Assembly: GCF_027744825.2 (NCBI RefSeq)
Contig: NW_026527081.1
Coordinates: 1-64,000, forward strand
Source of the DNA: Synchiropus splendidus
Lineage: Eukaryota > Chordata > Actinopteri > Syngnathiformes > Callionymidae
DNA length: 64,000 nucleotides
Direction: 5' to 3'
A program made the translations under genes and the position numbers. A model generated the notes under the pieces. The model saw only the letters and a program-made list of their open reading frames with translations, did not search any database and was not told the DNA's origin. Positions 62,999 through 64,000 of this stretch are shown here, in pieces. Numbering within the stretch: position 1 is the stretch's first letter; each line of letters begins with the position of its first letter.

Positions 62999-64000
62999 GG
63001 TTAAAATTTCATGTTCTGAAGCTTTCCTGAAAAGTTATGGCACAATGCACAAAAACGCTTTTCAGCCTGAGATAAGGTGGGTTTCGGAACGCCAAACATA
63101 AAAGTGTTGATAACTTTTGAAAAACACTTCAGACAGCTTAGATTTGATGTGCAACTACTAGAAAGACCCTTTCTGCTATAGTGGGAGGTTAAAATTTCAT
63201 GTTCTGAAGCTTCCCTGAAAAGTTATGGCACAATGCGTAAAAACGCTTTTCAGCCTGAGATAAGGTGGGTTCCGGAACGCCAAACATAAAAGTGTTGATA
63301 ACTTTCGAAAAACACTTCAGACAGCTTAGATTTGATGTGCACCTACTAGAAAAACCCTTTCTGCTATAGTGGGAGGTTAAAATTTCATGTTCTGAAGCTT
63401 CCCTGAAAAGTTATGGCACAATGCGTAAAAACGCTTTTCAGCCTGAGATAAGGTGGGTTTCGGAACGCCAAACATAAAAGTGTTGATAACTTTGGAAAAA
63501 CACTTCAGACAGTTTAGATTTGATGTGCAACTACTAGAAAGACCCTTTCTGCTATAGTGGGAGGTTAAAATTTCATGTTCTGAAGCTTCCCTGAAAAGTT
63601 ATGGCACAATGCACAAAAACGCTTTTCAGCCTGAGATAAGGTGGGTTTCGGAACGCCAAACATAAAAGTGTTAATAACTTTGGAAAAACACTTCAGACAG
63701 TTTAGATTTGATGTGCAACTACTAGAAAGACCCTTTCTGCTATAGTTGGAGGTTAAAATTTCATGTTCTGAAGCTTTCCTGAAAAGTTATGGCACAATGC
63801 ACAAAAACGCTTTTCAGCCTGAGATAAGGTGGGTTTCGGAACGCCAAACATAAAAGTGTTGATAACTTTCAAAAAACACTTCAGAGAGCTTAGATTTGAT
63901 GTGCACCTACTAGAAAGACCCTTTCTGCTATAGTGGGAGGTTAAAATTTCATGTTCTGAAGCTTCCCTGAAAAGTTATGGCACAATGCGTAAAAACGCTT
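62999..64000 (+). repeat. Six-unit higher-order repeat, copy 6 (U336-U341, truncated by window)
   Basis: Tc Rp* Rg Sa Tb* R..., the partner of copy 2 by its R 5' half and GTTCCGG. Only 1,002 of 1,128 bp lie inside the window. Confidence 0.88.

Larger units (their letters stand above)
1..64000 (+). repeat. 188-bp tandem satellite array, 340 complete units plus 62 bp
   Basis: The GGTTAAAATTTC phase recurs at 1, 189, 377 and so on, every 188 bp to 63939. The arithmetic closes exactly: 340 x 188 plus two 8-bp and two 1-bp insertions plus a 62-bp partial unit is 64000. All units face the same way. Units differ at a few recurrent sites (offsets 27, 51-52, 111, 120, 136, 139, 156) plus rare private changes, so neighbours are typically over 95% alike by eye. 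188 is not a multiple of three, so every reading frame shifts at each unit and stops are frequent. No sequence outside the repeat exists in the window. A centromeric or pericentric role is inference from the array type. The family name and host are not recognised. Confidence 0.98.
60555..64000 (+). repeat. Segment L, U323-U341, second six-unit repeat cluster, cut by window end
   Basis: Order: Tc Tp* Rg Sa Tb* Rg | Sb | Tc Tp* Rg Sa Tb* Rg^ | Tc Rp* Rg Sa Tb* R(partial). The copies are 60555-61682, 61871-62998 and 62999 to the window end. U323-U328 match U285-U290 at 7,145 bp except that U328 lacks ATGTGATG. From U330 the match to U285 onward is at 45 units (8,461 bp), including ATTCGAT with TAGTTGG in U333 as in U288. 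The seven-unit string Sb Tc Tp* Rg Sa Tb* Rg is therefore tandemly doubled at U322-U335. The last unit holds only its first 62 bp. Confidence 0.92.

Noticed and set aside
1..64000. CRISPR array or bacterial repeat region
   Set aside because: There are no short repeats separated by unique spacers. The whole 188 bp recurs and no cas gene or other coding sequence is present.
1..64000. Primate alpha satellite or another named family
   Set aside because: The period is 188 rather than 171 bp and I recognise no alpha-satellite sequence. I cannot match the unit to a named family from memory.
1..64000. Transposon or retroelement insertion inside the array
   Set aside because: The 188-bp phase is unbroken from end to end apart from the four small insertions, leaving no room for an inserted element.

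Overview
The whole window is one head-to-tail satellite DNA array on a single strand orientation. The unit is 188 bp (about 38% G+C, counted on the first unit). 340 complete units plus the first 62 bp of another fill 1-64000 without a break. I find no gene, RNA gene, transposon, inversion or unique spacer. This looks like a (peri)centromeric or other heterochromatic block of a eukaryotic chromosome, read from a long-read assembly. The 188-bp length and sequence are not primate 171-bp alpha satellite, and I cannot name the organism. Both window edges cut the array, so its true ends are not seen.

Units are numbered U1-U341, each starting at the GGTTAAAA phase (U1 = 1-188). I type each unit by a 5' half and a 3' half. 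5' half: S = C at offset 27 and AC at 51-52; R = C27 and GT51-52; T = T27 and AC51-52. 3' half: a = A111,G120,C136,T139,A156; g = G111,G120,C136,T139,A156; c = G111,T120,C136,C139,A156; p = G111,C120,C136,C139,C156; b = G111,C120,G136,C139,C156; q = p with A156. Nearly every unit is Sa, Sg, Sb, Sp, Rg, Tb or Tc. The type order is written out for all units in the twelve segment entries, so the higher-order structure can be rebuilt from this annotation.

The order of types is not random, and long stretches recur with the same private mutations. The opening 6 kb (1-6024) is related to 16365-23704. The stretch 13357-23892 recurs at 25397-35548. The stretch 33857-41752 recurs, shifted by 9,024 bp (then 8,648 bp), at 42881-50400. 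The stretch 50777-54537 recurs 7,145 bp later at 57922-61682. The right-hand 10.6 kb carries a young six-unit (1,128-bp) higher-order repeat with its own linked mutations. Copies differ mainly by gain or loss of whole units, as expected from unequal exchange or replication slippage in register.

Only two kinds of length change were found in 340 units: an 8-bp insertion that makes a near-perfect palindrome (U10, U97) and a one-base T insertion (U274, U312). Each is present twice because its surrounding segment was duplicated. Every unit carries two inverted repeats able to form stem-loops and normally one HindIII site. The few open reading frames (61-70 codons) are chance products of lost stop codons at unit junctions and are not annotated as genes.
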